Assembly (NCBI RefSeq): GCF_900099685.1
Contig: NZ_FNDW01000002.1
Location: forward strand, 310,001-374,000
Origin: Chryseobacterium taeanense
Lineage (GTDB): Bacteria > Bacteroidota > Bacteroidia > Flavobacteriales > Weeksellaceae
DNA length: 64,000 bases
Reading direction: 5' to 3'
Shown here: positions 52,772 to 62,637 of the stretch, piece by piece
Layout: every line of letters begins with the position of its first letter
Position numbering within the stretch: position 1 is the first letter of the stretch
The notes under the pieces: generated by a model
Seen by the model: the letters and a program-made list of their open reading frames with translations, nothing else
What the model was told of the DNA's origin: nothing
Databases searched by the model: none
Translations under genes and position numbers: made by a program

Positions 52772-54617
52772 TTATTTTTTTCCAGCCAGCCACTGATCCT
52801 GAAGCTTCTTTTCTTCCGGAGTCGGATTAGCTTTAAACTGTAATGTTTCCATTGTCATTTTATCAAGAATAGCCTTTCCTTTAAGCTCCATTTTTTTATT
52901 ATCCCTTAAAATGGTTACGGTTACATTTTGTCCTTCTTTAATGGTTTTGGAGTAATTGATGAAGTCCTGAATATTCTGGATATTGATCGTTTTACCGTCT
53001 AAAGCAACAATCTTATCCGTGATTTTAAATCCGATACTTTTGGCGAACGGAGACAGTGCAGAACTTTCATCAAATATGAAGGCATTCGCTTTATCATCAT
53101 ATCCTGTCTGGTTCGGATCTTTAATAAACCAGAAGATTGGCGGCGTTTCCTGTTTTTTCAATTCTACTCCCACCATATTCAAATATTGCGCATATGGAGT
53201 CGGTTGGCTTCCTGCGATATATTTATTATAAAAATCTTTTATCTGAGGATAACCTGTTACAGTAACCAGTTCATCAATTAGTTTATCATCTTTAAAAGGT
53301 TTGTTTTCACCGAATCTTTGGGACAGTTTTCGGATCATATCACGATATCCCCATCTCACCATTGGAAAGTTTTCTGAGTTCAATATCAAGACACATCGCC
53401 AGAAGAGCTCCCTTTTCGTAGACATTTCTGTATTGATCTTTGTACTCATCTTTAAGAACATTTTTACTCATCACCGTGAATGGCATGGTATCGTTATAGT
53501 TCTTAGAGTTGGTTATTTTTTCATTCATTCTTTGAAGGAATTCATCCTTTGTTATCAAACCTTTCTGAATCTGGAAAAGATTGGCAAAATATTCCGTCCC
53601 GCCTTCATACATCCACAGATGCTGAGACATTTTCGGATCTGCGTAATCAAAATGATGAATCTCTTCGGAATGCGTTTTCAACGGATTTACCGTATGGAAA
53701 AATTCGTGAGATACAACGTCGGTAATGGTTTTATCGATTGCTTCCTTCGGCATCATTTCAGGAAGTACAACACTTGTAGATTCATGATGCTCCAACGCCC
53801 CGAAACCTTTAATCTGAGGCCCGTCTCCTCCCGCAAGATAAAGCATGATGGCATATTTTTTATTGGTATTCATATCTCCCAGGAATTTCTTCTGAGCAAT
53901 TACCATTTTTTCAAGATTATCTTTAAAATCTGCCGCCTTGTATTTTCCGGAAGGGGAATAAACGCCAAGCACAAGATCCATCCCACCTGCATTGAAGGTG
54001 ATATAATCCGGTTTAGTGTACATCAATGGAGAGTCCGTAACTTTTGCATAATTGGCCAGAGTAAACGTATCGGTAGCTTCAGATGTATCCTGATCGACCA
54101 AAGCGGTTGTTCCATAAAAATCTGTTGGCTTCTGAATTACGAGTTGATAAGGTACATCCTGCATATTGTCGATATAGCCGACGAATCCGTGGGTATTGAT
54201 AAGATAAACTTTCCCCGCTTCGATATCGGTTCCGGAAGGTGAGAATACAGCTTTATGCTTTGAAGTATCCATCTCATCATCGAAACTGTCGTTGACCAGA
54301 TACGTAACTTTAGATAAATTCTGAGCATTTTTAAGGGAATAGGTGTTGTCATTAACTTTCGTAAATGCGAGCTCTTTTCCTTTATTATCTAAAAATTTAA
54401 TGCCTTCCACAAATCTTCCGTAATCATCCACAGAATACGTTCCGGGAACGGTTTTCGGAAAGTGAAATTTTACATCTCCTGATTTCACTTTAGGAAAATC
54501 CATGGTGACAGCTACTTTATCATCTTTTACGTTGACCAGGTCAATCGTTGTTTTTATAGATTGGGCATTTGCCAAAAATGCAGTCAAAATACCTAAACTA
54601 AGTGCAATTTTTTTCAT
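52772..54617 (-). pseudogene. M61 family glycyl aminopeptidase with C-terminal PDZ, broken by a +1 frameshift
   Basis: The reading frame from ATG 54617 gives a signal peptide (LSLGILTAFLANAQ), the N-terminal beta domain, and zinc motif HEFFH (304-308) with the third ligand region WMYEGGTEYF. It then stops at NGEMGIS near 53340. The rest of the family (YRDMIRKLSQRFGENKPF, VTGYPQIKDFYNKYIAGSQP, a PDZ domain FAKSIGFKITDKIVALDGKT, and the end LQDQWLAGKK) continues in the next frame. Removing one G from the GGGG run (CCCC at 53349-53352) restores NGEMGYRDM and one protein of about 615 residues. Either a genuine mutation, a phase-variable tract or a sequencing error in a homopolymer. Confidence 0.88.
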
Positions 54618-54689
54618 TGAGTTTAAAATTATAGTTAAATAGTTGCTGAAAAAATGATTTTGTTACGGAAATGAATATTAAATTTTCAT

Positions 54690-54727
54690 AAAAAAGGCAA
54701 ATTCACTATTAAATGAATCTGCTCTTT
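54690..54727 (-). terminator. terminator of the M1 peptidase gene
   Basis: Inverted repeat GCAGATTCA ... TGAATTTGC on the minus strand, followed by CTTTTTT. Confidence 0.65.
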
Positions 54728-54731
54728 TCAA

Positions 54732-56363
54732 TTACTGCACTTTTTTATAATGAATATAATAATTATTATTGAATTGTACAGGGCTTCCTTTCTTCAGTTT
54801 CACAGTTTGCCACTGTTCGGTAGGGTTTATGGTTTGCTCGCCGTCGATTCTTATGGGGAGTTTCAGGTTCTTTATCGTATTGGTGTACCTGAATTTCAGC
54901 TCTTCTCCTTTTTGAGAATATTCCAGAGTCGGAATGTTTGTTGTTCTTAAATATTGATTAAACACGCTTGAAAAATCAATTCCGGATTTTTTTGAAATAT
55001 AATCTTCAATCTGCTTTGTTGTGACAGTCTGGTGATAAAAATCTTTATTGATTCCTCTCAGAATCTGCCTGAATTTATCATCATTATTAATAACCTGACG
55101 AATCGTGTGAAGCATACTTGCGCCTTTAGCATACATATCGCCGCTTCCTTCATTTCTCACTCCGTATTTTCCGATGATAGGAGTGTCATTTTGAATAGTT
55201 TTCCTGATTCCCTGGGCATATATATCAGCTGATTTTTTATCCATATATCTTTCAGTGAACAGAACTTCCGAATAATTGGTGAAGCTTTCATGAATCCACA
55301 TATCTGCCTGATCTTTCGCGGTGACATTGTTGGCAAACCATTCATGACCACTTTCGTGGATGATGATAAAATCCCAGTTTAGTCCGACACCCGTTCCTGA
55401 AAGATCTCGTCCCAGATATCCGTTCTGATAATGGTTTCCATAGGCTACGCTGCTTTGGTGCTCCATTCCAAGATAAGGTGACTCAACGAGTTTATAAGAA
55501 TCTTCGTAAAAAGGATACGGCCCGAACCAGTATTCAAAAGCGGAAAGCATCGGCTTTACTTGCTGAAACTGTTTTTCAGCCTTGTCAAGATTGTAATCTA
55601 ATACCCAGTAATCCAGATCAAGTTTTCCTTTTTCTCCACTAAAAGTATCCTTAAAATTCACATATTTTCCGATATTAGGAATAATAGAATAGGCATTAAT
55701 CGGATTTTTAACTTCCCAGATATAGGAAGTTTTTTCGCCCTCCGTCTTTTTGCTGATGAGCCTTCCGTTTCCGACACCGACAAGATCTTTTGGAGTTATA
55801 ATTTTCATTACGATACCATTGTCGGGTTCATCGCTCCATATATCTTTGGTAGGAAGCCAGATCGAAGCTCCGATTCCTTCATCTGCAACGCTCATCCACG
55901 GATTTCCTTTTTCATCCTTTGTGAAAACCCATCCGCCATCCCAGGGTGCATTTTTAGCAATCGTTGGATTTCCGGAATAGGTAACATCGATGGTGTATTT
56001 TTCGCCTTTCTTAAATGCTTTATTAGTTTTGATCCAGATAAAATCACCATCCTGTCTGTAGTCTGCCATAGGAAAGCTGGCTTCTACTTTATCAGCTTTC
56101 ATAGGCTGTTGAAGATCGATCTGAAATGTAGGATTGGTAACATCTTTAATAATCTCAAAGCTGATTTTATTGTTTCCTTTAATGCTTTTTGCAGCAAAAT
56201 CAGGTTCTACAGAAAGATCATATTTTTTGACATCCCAAAAGTTTCTGAATTCTGTATCGGAGCCTTTTAAAGTATCCTGTTTTGTGAAAGTTTTCCCTTT
56301 TTCAAAGAACTGTCCGAAAACAAGTCCTGAAGCAAACAAAAGCGTATATGAAAGTTTTTTCAT
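54732..56363 (-). CDS. M1 family metallopeptidase
   Basis: 543 residues: signal peptide (SYTLLFASGLVFGQ), N-terminal beta domain, the exopeptidase motif variant GMEHQ (299-303), zinc site HESGH (336-340) with third ligand Glu359 (WIHESFTNYSE). The usual C-terminal HEAT-like domain is short or missing. An exported aminopeptidase, probably periplasmic or outer-membrane. It lies next to the M61 gene on the same strand, so the two form a peptidase pair. Confidence 0.93.
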   Translation of the reverse strand: MKKLSYTLLFASGLVFGQFFEKGKTFTKQDTLKGSDTEFRNFWDVKKYDLSVEPDFAAKSIKGNNKISFEIIKDVTNPTFQIDLQQPMKADKVEASFPMADYRQDGDFIWIKTNKAFKKGEKYTIDVTYSGNPTIAKNAPWDGGWVFTKDEKGNPWMSVADEGIGASIWLPTKDIWSDEPDNGIVMKIITPKDLVGVGNGRLISKKTEGEKTSYIWEVKNPINAYSIIPNIGKYVNFKDTFSGEKGKLDLDYWVLDYNLDKAEKQFQQVKPMLSAFEYWFGPYPFYEDSYKLVESPYLGMEHQSSVAYGNHYQNGYLGRDLSGTGVGLNWDFIIIHESGHEWFANNVTAKDQADMWIHESFTNYSEVLFTERYMDKKSADIYAQGIRKTIQNDTPIIGKYGVRNEGSGDMYAKGASMLHTIRQVINNDDKFRQILRGINKDFYHQTVTTKQIEDYISKKSGIDFSSVFNQYLRTTNIPTLEYSQKGEELKFRYTNTIKNLKLPIRIDGEQTINPTEQWQTVKLKKGSPVQFNNNYYIHYKKVQ

Positions 56364-56468
56364 CTGAATTAAATTAATCCTTCAAAAATAGAAAATTAAT
56401 TGATTGTAAACTGTAAAACGGGAAATAGTTTGCGTGGGTTATGTTTAAAAATTTAATCTGTTGATATA

Positions 56469-56494
56469 AACAAAAAATCCCGCAGAAAAACCTA
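56469..56494 (-). terminator. terminator of tatC
   Basis: TCCCGTAGG...CTGCGGGA on the minus strand, followed by TTTTTT. Confidence 0.8.
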
Positions 56495-56521
56495 CGGGAA
56501 TATGATAAAGTTGATCTTCTG

Positions 56522-57349
56522 TTATTTTTGAACAGCCGGTAAATTTCCAGCCGCTTTCTGTACTTTTTTATAGGTGTAAGAACACATGATGATACTGAAT
56601 TCATAAAGTAGCAGCAGCGGAAATGCAGCCATCATCATGCTCAGAACGTCTGCCGGCGTAATAATTGCGGCAACAACCATAATAAGAACAATTGCATGAC
56701 GACGGTATGTTTTCATGAATTTTGGGGTGAGAATTCCGATGGTCGTCAGAAAATAAATAAGAACCGGAAAAAGAAAAATTACCCCCATTCCCAAAACTAC
56801 CTGTAAAAAAAGGGTGGTGTAATCACTAAGGTCATAAAGAGGAATGATAATATCTGAAATTTTGAAAATAACCCCAAAATTAACCGCAAAAGGAAGAATA
56901 AGGAAATATCCGCATAAAACCCCTGTCATAAATAAGATCCATACCGAATTAATAATGAATATGGAATTTTTCCTTTCCTTAGGATGCAGCGCAGGGCTGA
57001 TGAAACGCCACAGTTCCCATACAATGTAAGGAAAAGCCAAAACGATTCCTCCAAAAATGGAAACTGCCATCATTACATTAAACTGCTGATACAATTTGCT
57101 GGCACGCACCGGAAAATCTTTCGGAAGATGAATACTGTCTTCTCCCAAAATCATTTTGGAAAAGTGATTGACAATTTCAAAGGTGGCAAAATCGTTTCTG
57201 GTAGGACCGAAAAATATATGATCCATAATCCAGTTGATATTAAAACCAATGATAACCGCTGCAATGATGATTGCAAGAATACAACGGATGAGGTGACCTC
57301 TTAATTCTCCAATATGTCCCCAAAAGGACATGTCTTTAACATCACTCAC
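56522..57349 (-). CDS. tatC: twin-arginine translocase subunit TatC
   Basis: 275 residues if the GTG at 57349 is used (MSDVKDMSFWGHIGELRGHL); an ATG six codons later is the alternative. Six membrane segments, conserved SFWGHIGELRGHLIR, FPYIVWELWRFISPALHPKE and a charged tail. It binds the twin-Arg signal and carries folded proteins across the inner membrane. It follows kdsD by 87 bp on the same strand; TatA/B are not in the window. Confidence 0.96.
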   Translation of the reverse strand: MSDVKDMSFWGHIGELRGHLIRCILAIIIAAVIIGFNINWIMDHIFFGPTRNDFATFEIVNHFSKMILGEDSIHLPKDFPVRASKLYQQFNVMMAVSIFGGIVLAFPYIVWELWRFISPALHPKERKNSIFIINSVWILFMTGVLCGYFLILPFAVNFGVIFKISDIIIPLYDLSDYTTLFLQVVLGMGVIFLFPVLIYFLTTIGILTPKFMKTYRRHAIVLIMVVAAIITPADVLSMMMAAFPLLLLYEFSIIMCSYTYKKVQKAAGNLPAVQK

Positions 57350-57436
57350 AGATAATTTTTTTAAGATTTCAAATTTATGAAAAAGTTTCGGTATTGTGTG
57401 AAGTTAAATATTTCTGTATAGGCTTCAGCCTTCCAC

Positions 57437-58396
57437 CTAATTGATTCCTTCATCCAACAATTTGTGAATATCAATAATCCCGAAATATTTTCCGTTTTCT
57501 GTAACCACAAGCTGCCCGATATTATTATCCTTTAAAATTTTCATAGCTTCTTTTGCCAATGCGGTTCTTTCTATCGTTTTCGGATGGGCAGACATGATGT
57601 CTTTTGCGAGAACTTTTGAAATATCGTCGCCTTTCAGAAGCATTCTTCTTAGATCGCCGTCTGTGATAACACCAATAATTTCATCTTCTTGAGTAACTAC
57701 CGTGATACCGTGTCTTGAAGCGCTTATAGAAATAATAACATCCTTTATAGTATCGTTTTCACTAACCTGGGGCTTTTGGGAAGAAAGGAAATCATCAACT
57801 TTTGAAATTAAATTTTTGCCCAGACTTCCACCGGGATGGAATTTAGCAAAATCATTGGCTTTAAAATCATTCATTTCCATTAAAGCAATGGCTAAAGCGT
57901 CTCCCAAAGCCATCTGTAGTGTTGTTGAACTTGTCGGGGCAAGTTTATTCGGACAGGCTTCCATATCAACATGAGTATCCAGAATAATTTCAGAAAATTC
58001 TGCCAGCTTGCTTTTTTTATTTCCTGTCATGCCTATAAGTGCAGAAGAATAATCTTTCAGATAAGGAACAAGATTTACGATTTCCGGTGAATTTCCGGAA
58101 TTTGATATGCATAAAACAACATCCTGCTTCTGAATGACACCCAAATCTCCGTGAATCGCCTCTGAAGCGTGTAAAAACTGAGAAGGTGTTCCGGTAGAAT
58201 TTAAAGTTGCCACGATTTTATTACCGACGTGTGCTGATTTGCCGATTCCCACAACGATAAGCTTTCCCTTTGCAGAGTGAATTATTTCTACTGCTTTCAC
58301 AAAATCATCGCTTAATCTGTCACGTAGTTTTTCAAGTTCTGAAATTTCTATTTCTAAAGTACTTTTCGCTATTGAAATAATATCGGCTCTTTCCAT
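57437..58396 (-). CDS. kdsD: KpsF/GutQ family arabinose-5-phosphate isomerase
   Basis: 319 residues from ATG 58396 (MERADIISIAKSTLEIEISE); an ATG at 58414 adds six residues. SIS domain (GKLIVVGIGKSAHVGNKIVA, STGTPSQFLHASEAIHGDLG) followed by two CBS domains (ISASRHGITVVTQEDEIIGV, DGDLRRMLLKG; ILKDNNIGQLVVTENGKYFG). It makes D-arabinose 5-phosphate for KDO of lipopolysaccharide. Divergent from recQ, with a 156-bp shared promoter region. Confidence 0.95.
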   Translation of the reverse strand: MERADIISIAKSTLEIEISELEKLRDRLSDDFVKAVEIIHSAKGKLIVVGIGKSAHVGNKIVATLNSTGTPSQFLHASEAIHGDLGVIQKQDVVLCISNSGNSPEIVNLVPYLKDYSSALIGMTGNKKSKLAEFSEIILDTHVDMEACPNKLAPTSSTTLQMALGDALAIALMEMNDFKANDFAKFHPGGSLGKNLISKVDDFLSSQKPQVSENDTIKDVIISISASRHGITVVTQEDEIIGVITDGDLRRMLLKGDDISKVLAKDIMSAHPKTIERTALAKEAMKILKDNNIGQLVVTENGKYFGIIDIHKLLDEGIN

Positions 58397-58514
58397 TTTA
58401 CTTATATGAGGCATATAAAAATTACTCAAAAAAATGTTATATCTTTAAAAGAATTTTTAATATAAATTTTATTTTTTATAAATTCGTTCGCTTTTATTTT
58501 AAGCGAAAAATTCA

Positions 58515-58522
58515 TAACTTTG
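58515..58522 (+). promoter_or_regulatory. -7 promoter box of recQ
   Basis: TAACTTTG, 30 bp before the ATG. Confidence 0.6.
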
Positions 58523-58552
58523 GATTAGATGCAAATTTAGCAATAAAATTAG

Positions 58553-60757
58553 ATGAGCGCAAAAAAAGCCAATTTATCAGGCGAATTGAAAAGATATTTC
58601 GGATTCTCTACTTTTAAAGGGCAGCAGGAACAAATTATAGACAATCTACTTGATGGAAAAGATATATTTGTTTTAATGCCTACCGGAGGTGGTAAATCCT
58701 TATGCTACCAGCTTCCGGCACTTATTTCCGAAGGTACTGCTATTGTAGTTTCGCCTTTGATAGCATTAATGAAAAATCAGGTGGATGCAGTAAACGGACT
58801 TTCATCTGATAACGGAGTTGCACATGTTTTAAATTCATCATTAAATAAAACACAGACCAAGCAGGTTTTCGACGATATCAAAAGTGGTAAAACAAAACTT
58901 CTTTATGTGGCTCCCGAATCTCTTATTAAGGAAGATTATCTTGAGTTTCTGAAAGAAGTGAAAATATCGTTTTTTGCCATTGATGAAGCCCACTGTATCT
59001 CAGAATGGGGACACGATTTCAGACCCGAGTACAGGAATCTCAAATCTATTATAGATAAAATTGCCGATGTTCCGGTGATTGCTCTTACAGCCACTGCCAC
59101 TCCCAAAGTTCAGGATGATATCCAGAAAACACTAGGGATGACGAATGCATTGGTTTTTAAAGAAAGTTTCAACAGACCTAATCTTTATTATGAAGTTCGT
59201 CCGAAAGTCAATATAGATAAGGAAATTGTAAGATTCATTAATCAGAACAAAGGAAAATCGGGAATTGTATATTGTCTGAGCCGTCGTAAAGTTGAGGAAT
59301 TTGCCCAGCTTCTTCAGGTAAATGGAATTAATGCTTTACCCTATCACGCAGGTCTTGACCAAAAAGTAAGGGTAGCAAATCAGGATAAATTCCTGATGGA
59401 AGAGGTTGATGTGATCGTTGCTACTATAGCATTCGGAATGGGAATAGACAAACCGGATGTACGTTTTGTAATTCATTACGATTTTCCGAAATCTCTCGAG
59501 AGCTACTATCAGGAAACAGGAAGAGCCGGCCGTGACGGAGGAGAAGGGTACTGTCTGGCATTTTATGATCCGAAAGATATTGAAAAACTGGAAAAATTTC
59601 TTGCCCAAAAGCCTGTTTCGGAGAGAGAAATCGGATTACAGCTTTTGAATGAAGTCGTAGGTTATGCCGAAACTTCCATGAGCCGACGACAGTATATTTT
59701 GTATTATTTTGGTGAAAACTTTGATCCTGTTCATGGTGATGGAGCCAAAATGTGCGACAACTCATCTAATCCGCCAAAACTAAAAGATGCAACCGATGAT
59801 CTTAAAAAAGTTCTGGAATTAATAAGAGATACGGGCGAAAAATTTAAAGCAAAAGATCTTATTTCAATCATTTCAGGAAAAGAAACTGCTGTTACGAAGT
59901 CCTATAAACTGGAGCAGACTTCTTACTTTGGTTTTGGAAAAGAAGAAAAGGACAACCACTGGAAAACTATTCTAAGACAGGCTACTGTTCAGAATTTCCT
60001 TCAAAAGGATATTGAAATGTACGGTGTTTTAAAAATTTCTGAAAAAGGAAGGCTGGTTTTGGATGGAAAGCTGGAACACTCGTTCATGATTGCTGAGGAT
60101 AGAGAGTTTGATCTTACACAAACCAAAGCCGAAAGCGACCAAATACAGATGCAGTCGGCAGGAGGTTTAGACCAGAATCTTTTTAACCAGCTGAAGGAAC
60201 TGAGAAAAAAAGTAGCTAAAAAACATGGAATTCCACCTTACACGGTCTTTATGGATCCCAGTCTTGAAGATATGACGGTTCAGTATCCGATATGTCTTGA
60301 AGAGATTGCTAAAATTTACGGTGTTGGTGAAGGAAAAGCCAGAAAATATGGTAAAGAATTTGCCGATTTCATTAATAAATATGTAGAAGATAATAATATA
60401 GAGCGTACTCAGGATATGGTTCTGAAACAGGTAGCGAACAAATCCAGTCACAAGGTGTTTATTATTCAGAGTACGGATAAGAAAATTGATCTGGAAGATA
60501 TCGCGAGAGCTAAAAACTTATCGATGGATGAATTGCTGAAAGAAATGGAACGCATCGTTTACCAGGGAACAAAACTGAATATCGATTATTATATTGAAGA
60601 TAATTTTGATGAAGATATTGTGGATGGTTTCATGGAATTTATGACCGAATCTGAAAGCGACAGTATGAAAGTTCTGCTTGATGAATTTGGAGACGAACTT
60701 TCTGATGAAGAAGTAAGAATGCTGAGGATAAAATTCATTAGCGATGTTGCCAACTAA
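58553..60757 (+). CDS. recQ: ATP-dependent DNA helicase RecQ
   Basis: 734 residues. Walker A TGGGKS (44-49), DEAH 144-147 with the RecQ aromatic loop ISEWGHDFRPEY, ALTATATPKVQDDI, QETGRAGRDG, then the RQC region and a C-terminal HRDC domain (LFNQLKELRKKVAKKHGIPP). The zinc motif of the RQC is degenerate: SRRQYILYYFGENFDPVHGD then GAKMCDNSS keeps only one of the four usual cysteines, which is seen elsewhere in Bacteroidota. An extra C-terminal helical domain of about 110 residues follows. It unwinds recombination intermediates. Confidence 0.97.
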   Translation: MSAKKANLSGELKRYFGFSTFKGQQEQIIDNLLDGKDIFVLMPTGGGKSLCYQLPALISEGTAIVVSPLIALMKNQVDAVNGLSSDNGVAHVLNSSLNKTQTKQVFDDIKSGKTKLLYVAPESLIKEDYLEFLKEVKISFFAIDEAHCISEWGHDFRPEYRNLKSIIDKIADVPVIALTATATPKVQDDIQKTLGMTNALVFKESFNRPNLYYEVRPKVNIDKEIVRFINQNKGKSGIVYCLSRRKVEEFAQLLQVNGINALPYHAGLDQKVRVANQDKFLMEEVDVIVATIAFGMGIDKPDVRFVIHYDFPKSLESYYQETGRAGRDGGEGYCLAFYDPKDIEKLEKFLAQKPVSEREIGLQLLNEVVGYAETSMSRRQYILYYFGENFDPVHGDGAKMCDNSSNPPKLKDATDDLKKVLELIRDTGEKFKAKDLISIISGKETAVTKSYKLEQTSYFGFGKEEKDNHWKTILRQATVQNFLQKDIEMYGVLKISEKGRLVLDGKLEHSFMIAEDREFDLTQTKAESDQIQMQSAGGLDQNLFNQLKELRKKVAKKHGIPPYTVFMDPSLEDMTVQYPICLEEIAKIYGVGEGKARKYGKEFADFINKYVEDNNIERTQDMVLKQVANKSSHKVFIIQSTDKKIDLEDIARAKNLSMDELLKEMERIVYQGTKLNIDYYIEDNFDEDIVDGFMEFMTESESDSMKVLLDEFGDELSDEEVRMLRIKFISDVAN

Positions 60758-60785
60758 AACAACTTAAAACAAAACAATAAATAAT

Positions 60786-60824
60786 TTTAAAAGAAATTCT
60801 TCCGACGGAGAGTTTCTTTTTTAT
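60786..60824 (+). terminator. terminator of recQ
   Basis: AAAGAAATTCTTCC-GAC-GGAGAGTTTCTTT with a T run. Confidence 0.7.
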
Positions 60825-60935
60825 TTAAAATGATTCTTTCATTCCTGTAAAAATATCATGTATATCATACGTTAAAAATCATTAATTGTAAGCTTACATT
60901 GAAGGTTAACGAAACTTTTTACTAAATTTACACAG

Positions 60936-62015
60936 ATGAAAAAGATTTCAGTTATATTTATTCTTCCGGATCTGGAAACAGGCGGCGCAGAAAGGATTGT
61001 TACCACCATTGCAAATCATCTTTCACGGGATCGGTTTGAAGCTAAAATTTTGCTTTTGCGTAAACAGGGTGGATATCTTAATTTTCTCCGTGAAGACGTT
61101 GAGGTAATTGATCTTAATACCAAAAGAATACGACATTCTTTAAAGCCTATTCTGGGCGAAATCTACCGAAGAAAACCCGATGTTGTATTTTCTGGTTACG
61201 GTGAGGTCAATGCTTATTTATCTCTTTTTATTAAACTTTTTCCAAAGACAAAATTCATTGCCAGAGAGACAAATGTCGTTACAGAGCATGTGAAGAGAAA
61301 GGAGATAAGATTCTTTTATAATTTTTACAATAATTATCACCGAATCATTGCCCAGAGCGATGATATGATGAAAGATCTAATTAAAAATTTCAGGATTAAA
61401 TCCAGCAAGATCATTAAAATAAATAATCCTGTGGACTTTGATTTTATTGAAGACAAACTGGCTGTTTCTGAGAAACCGGAAAGCTTTAAATATAATTATA
61501 AAAATGTTGTGGCCATAGGAAATTTGTCTGCCAGAAAAGGTTTTGATAATTTATTAAAAGTTTTCTCAAGGCTTAAAAATGAAAATGTTCTGCTACACAT
61601 TTTAGGAGACGGCCAGGATCGGGAAATTTTACATCAGATGAAAGATTTTTTAGGACTTAAAAATGTTATTTTCCACGGCAAACAGGAGAATCCTTATGAG
61701 TTCTTGAAATATGCGGATCTGTTTATTCTCTCCTCAAGGTACGAAGGTTTTCCAAATGTTTTATTGGAGGCAGGAGCTTGTGGAACATATTCTCTTGCCA
61801 ATAATTGTCCTGGCGGAATTAACGAAATCATACAAAGCAACATCAACGGAGAGATTTCAGATATTGAAGATCACGAGATATTTTCTCAGGATATAATGAG
61901 AATTCTTCACAATAGTCATGACAATATCGCAATTAAAAACTCAATAAAATCAAGATTTTCTAAGAATATCATCTTAGATAAATATGAGAAAGTACTGTTG
62001 GATCTTGTAAAATAG
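60936..62015 (+). CDS. GT4-type glycosyltransferase
   Basis: 359 residues, GT-B fold. LPDLETGGAERIV near the N-terminus, GNLSARKGFDNL (Arg200-Lys201, nucleotide-sugar phosphate contact), and the donor E-x7-E motif EGFPNVLLEAGACG (Glu270, Glu278). It moves a sugar from an activated donor to an unknown acceptor, probably surface polysaccharide or lipopolysaccharide. It stands alone after recQ, away from any polysaccharide cluster. Confidence 0.93.
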   Translation: MKKISVIFILPDLETGGAERIVTTIANHLSRDRFEAKILLLRKQGGYLNFLREDVEVIDLNTKRIRHSLKPILGEIYRRKPDVVFSGYGEVNAYLSLFIKLFPKTKFIARETNVVTEHVKRKEIRFFYNFYNNYHRIIAQSDDMMKDLIKNFRIKSSKIIKINNPVDFDFIEDKLAVSEKPESFKYNYKNVVAIGNLSARKGFDNLLKVFSRLKNENVLLHILGDGQDREILHQMKDFLGLKNVIFHGKQENPYEFLKYADLFILSSRYEGFPNVLLEAGACGTYSLANNCPGGINEIIQSNINGEISDIEDHEIFSQDIMRILHNSHDNIAIKNSIKSRFSKNIILDKYEKVLLDLVK

Positions 62016-62041
62016 TTTGCCCGAAGCCTTCTTATTTTCCT

Positions 62042-62049
62042 TATTTTTG
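62042..62049 (+). promoter_or_regulatory. -7 promoter box of the small Cys-rich gene
   Basis: TATTTTTG, 29 bp before the ATG at 62078. Confidence 0.55.
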
Positions 62050-62077
62050 GCATCATTAATTTAAACTCATTTCATTC

Positions 62078-62425
62078 ATGATTAAAATGCAGAAAATAGG
62101 ATGCAGCTGTGAAAAACCTACCTCAAACTACACTGAATACAGAAGTTCTGAATTAGGCACCGATCATACCAATGGAAGATATGCGGAAGTGAGTTTTCAA
62201 CAATGTAAACTTTGCCAGAGAATTTGGATTCATTATTTAGTGGAATTTGAACATTATTCCAAGTCGGGAAGATGGTATAAAGGAATTGTTTCCAAAAAAG
62301 ATCGCCCGAACATCACCCCTGAAAATGCTGTAGAATATCTGGAAAGCCTTGAATGGTACGTCTACGGAGGCTCTTATTTTGAAAGTACAGGAGAATTTGG
62401 ACAGGGAAAATTGAATGTGGATTGA
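62078..62425 (+). CDS. hypothetical small protein with Cys pairs
   Basis: 115 residues. GCSCEKP near the N-terminus and CKLCQRIW in the middle give two Cys-x-Cys / Cys-x2-Cys pairs, as in a zinc ribbon. Aromatic-rich (IHYLVEFEHYSKSGRWYKGI, EWYVYGGSYFESTGEFGQGK). No family recognised. A second in-frame ATG three codons later (MQKIGCSCE) is possible. No signal peptide; likely cytoplasmic. Confidence 0.75.
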   Translation: MIKMQKIGCSCEKPTSNYTEYRSSELGTDHTNGRYAEVSFQQCKLCQRIWIHYLVEFEHYSKSGRWYKGIVSKKDRPNITPENAVEYLESLEWYVYGGSYFESTGEFGQGKLNVD

Positions 62426-62587
62426 CTTACAGTAAGTAATATGCGGCAAGCATAAACTTGAGGCTGGAAGACAATACAGCGTTTTATTTGATACCAATTA
62501 AAATATTTGCAATACTTTAAACTCCCATCACCCATCTTCCCTTTCAAAATTTGACAAATCTCACTTTCTCACTTCGTAATTAATCTG

Positions 62588-62595
62588 TAAATTTG
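62588..62595 (+). promoter_or_regulatory. -7 promoter box of lpd
   Basis: TAAATTTG, 42 bp before the ATG. Confidence 0.6.
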
Positions 62596-62637
62596 TAAGA
62601 ATTAAAGAGATAATAATAAACAAATTCATAAAATAAC

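Noticed and set aside
53301..54242. 313-codon open frame antisense to the M61 peptidase
   Set aside because: Lies wholly opposite a recognised peptidase sequence; composition is that of a shadow frame (Ile/Phe/Arg/His-rich).
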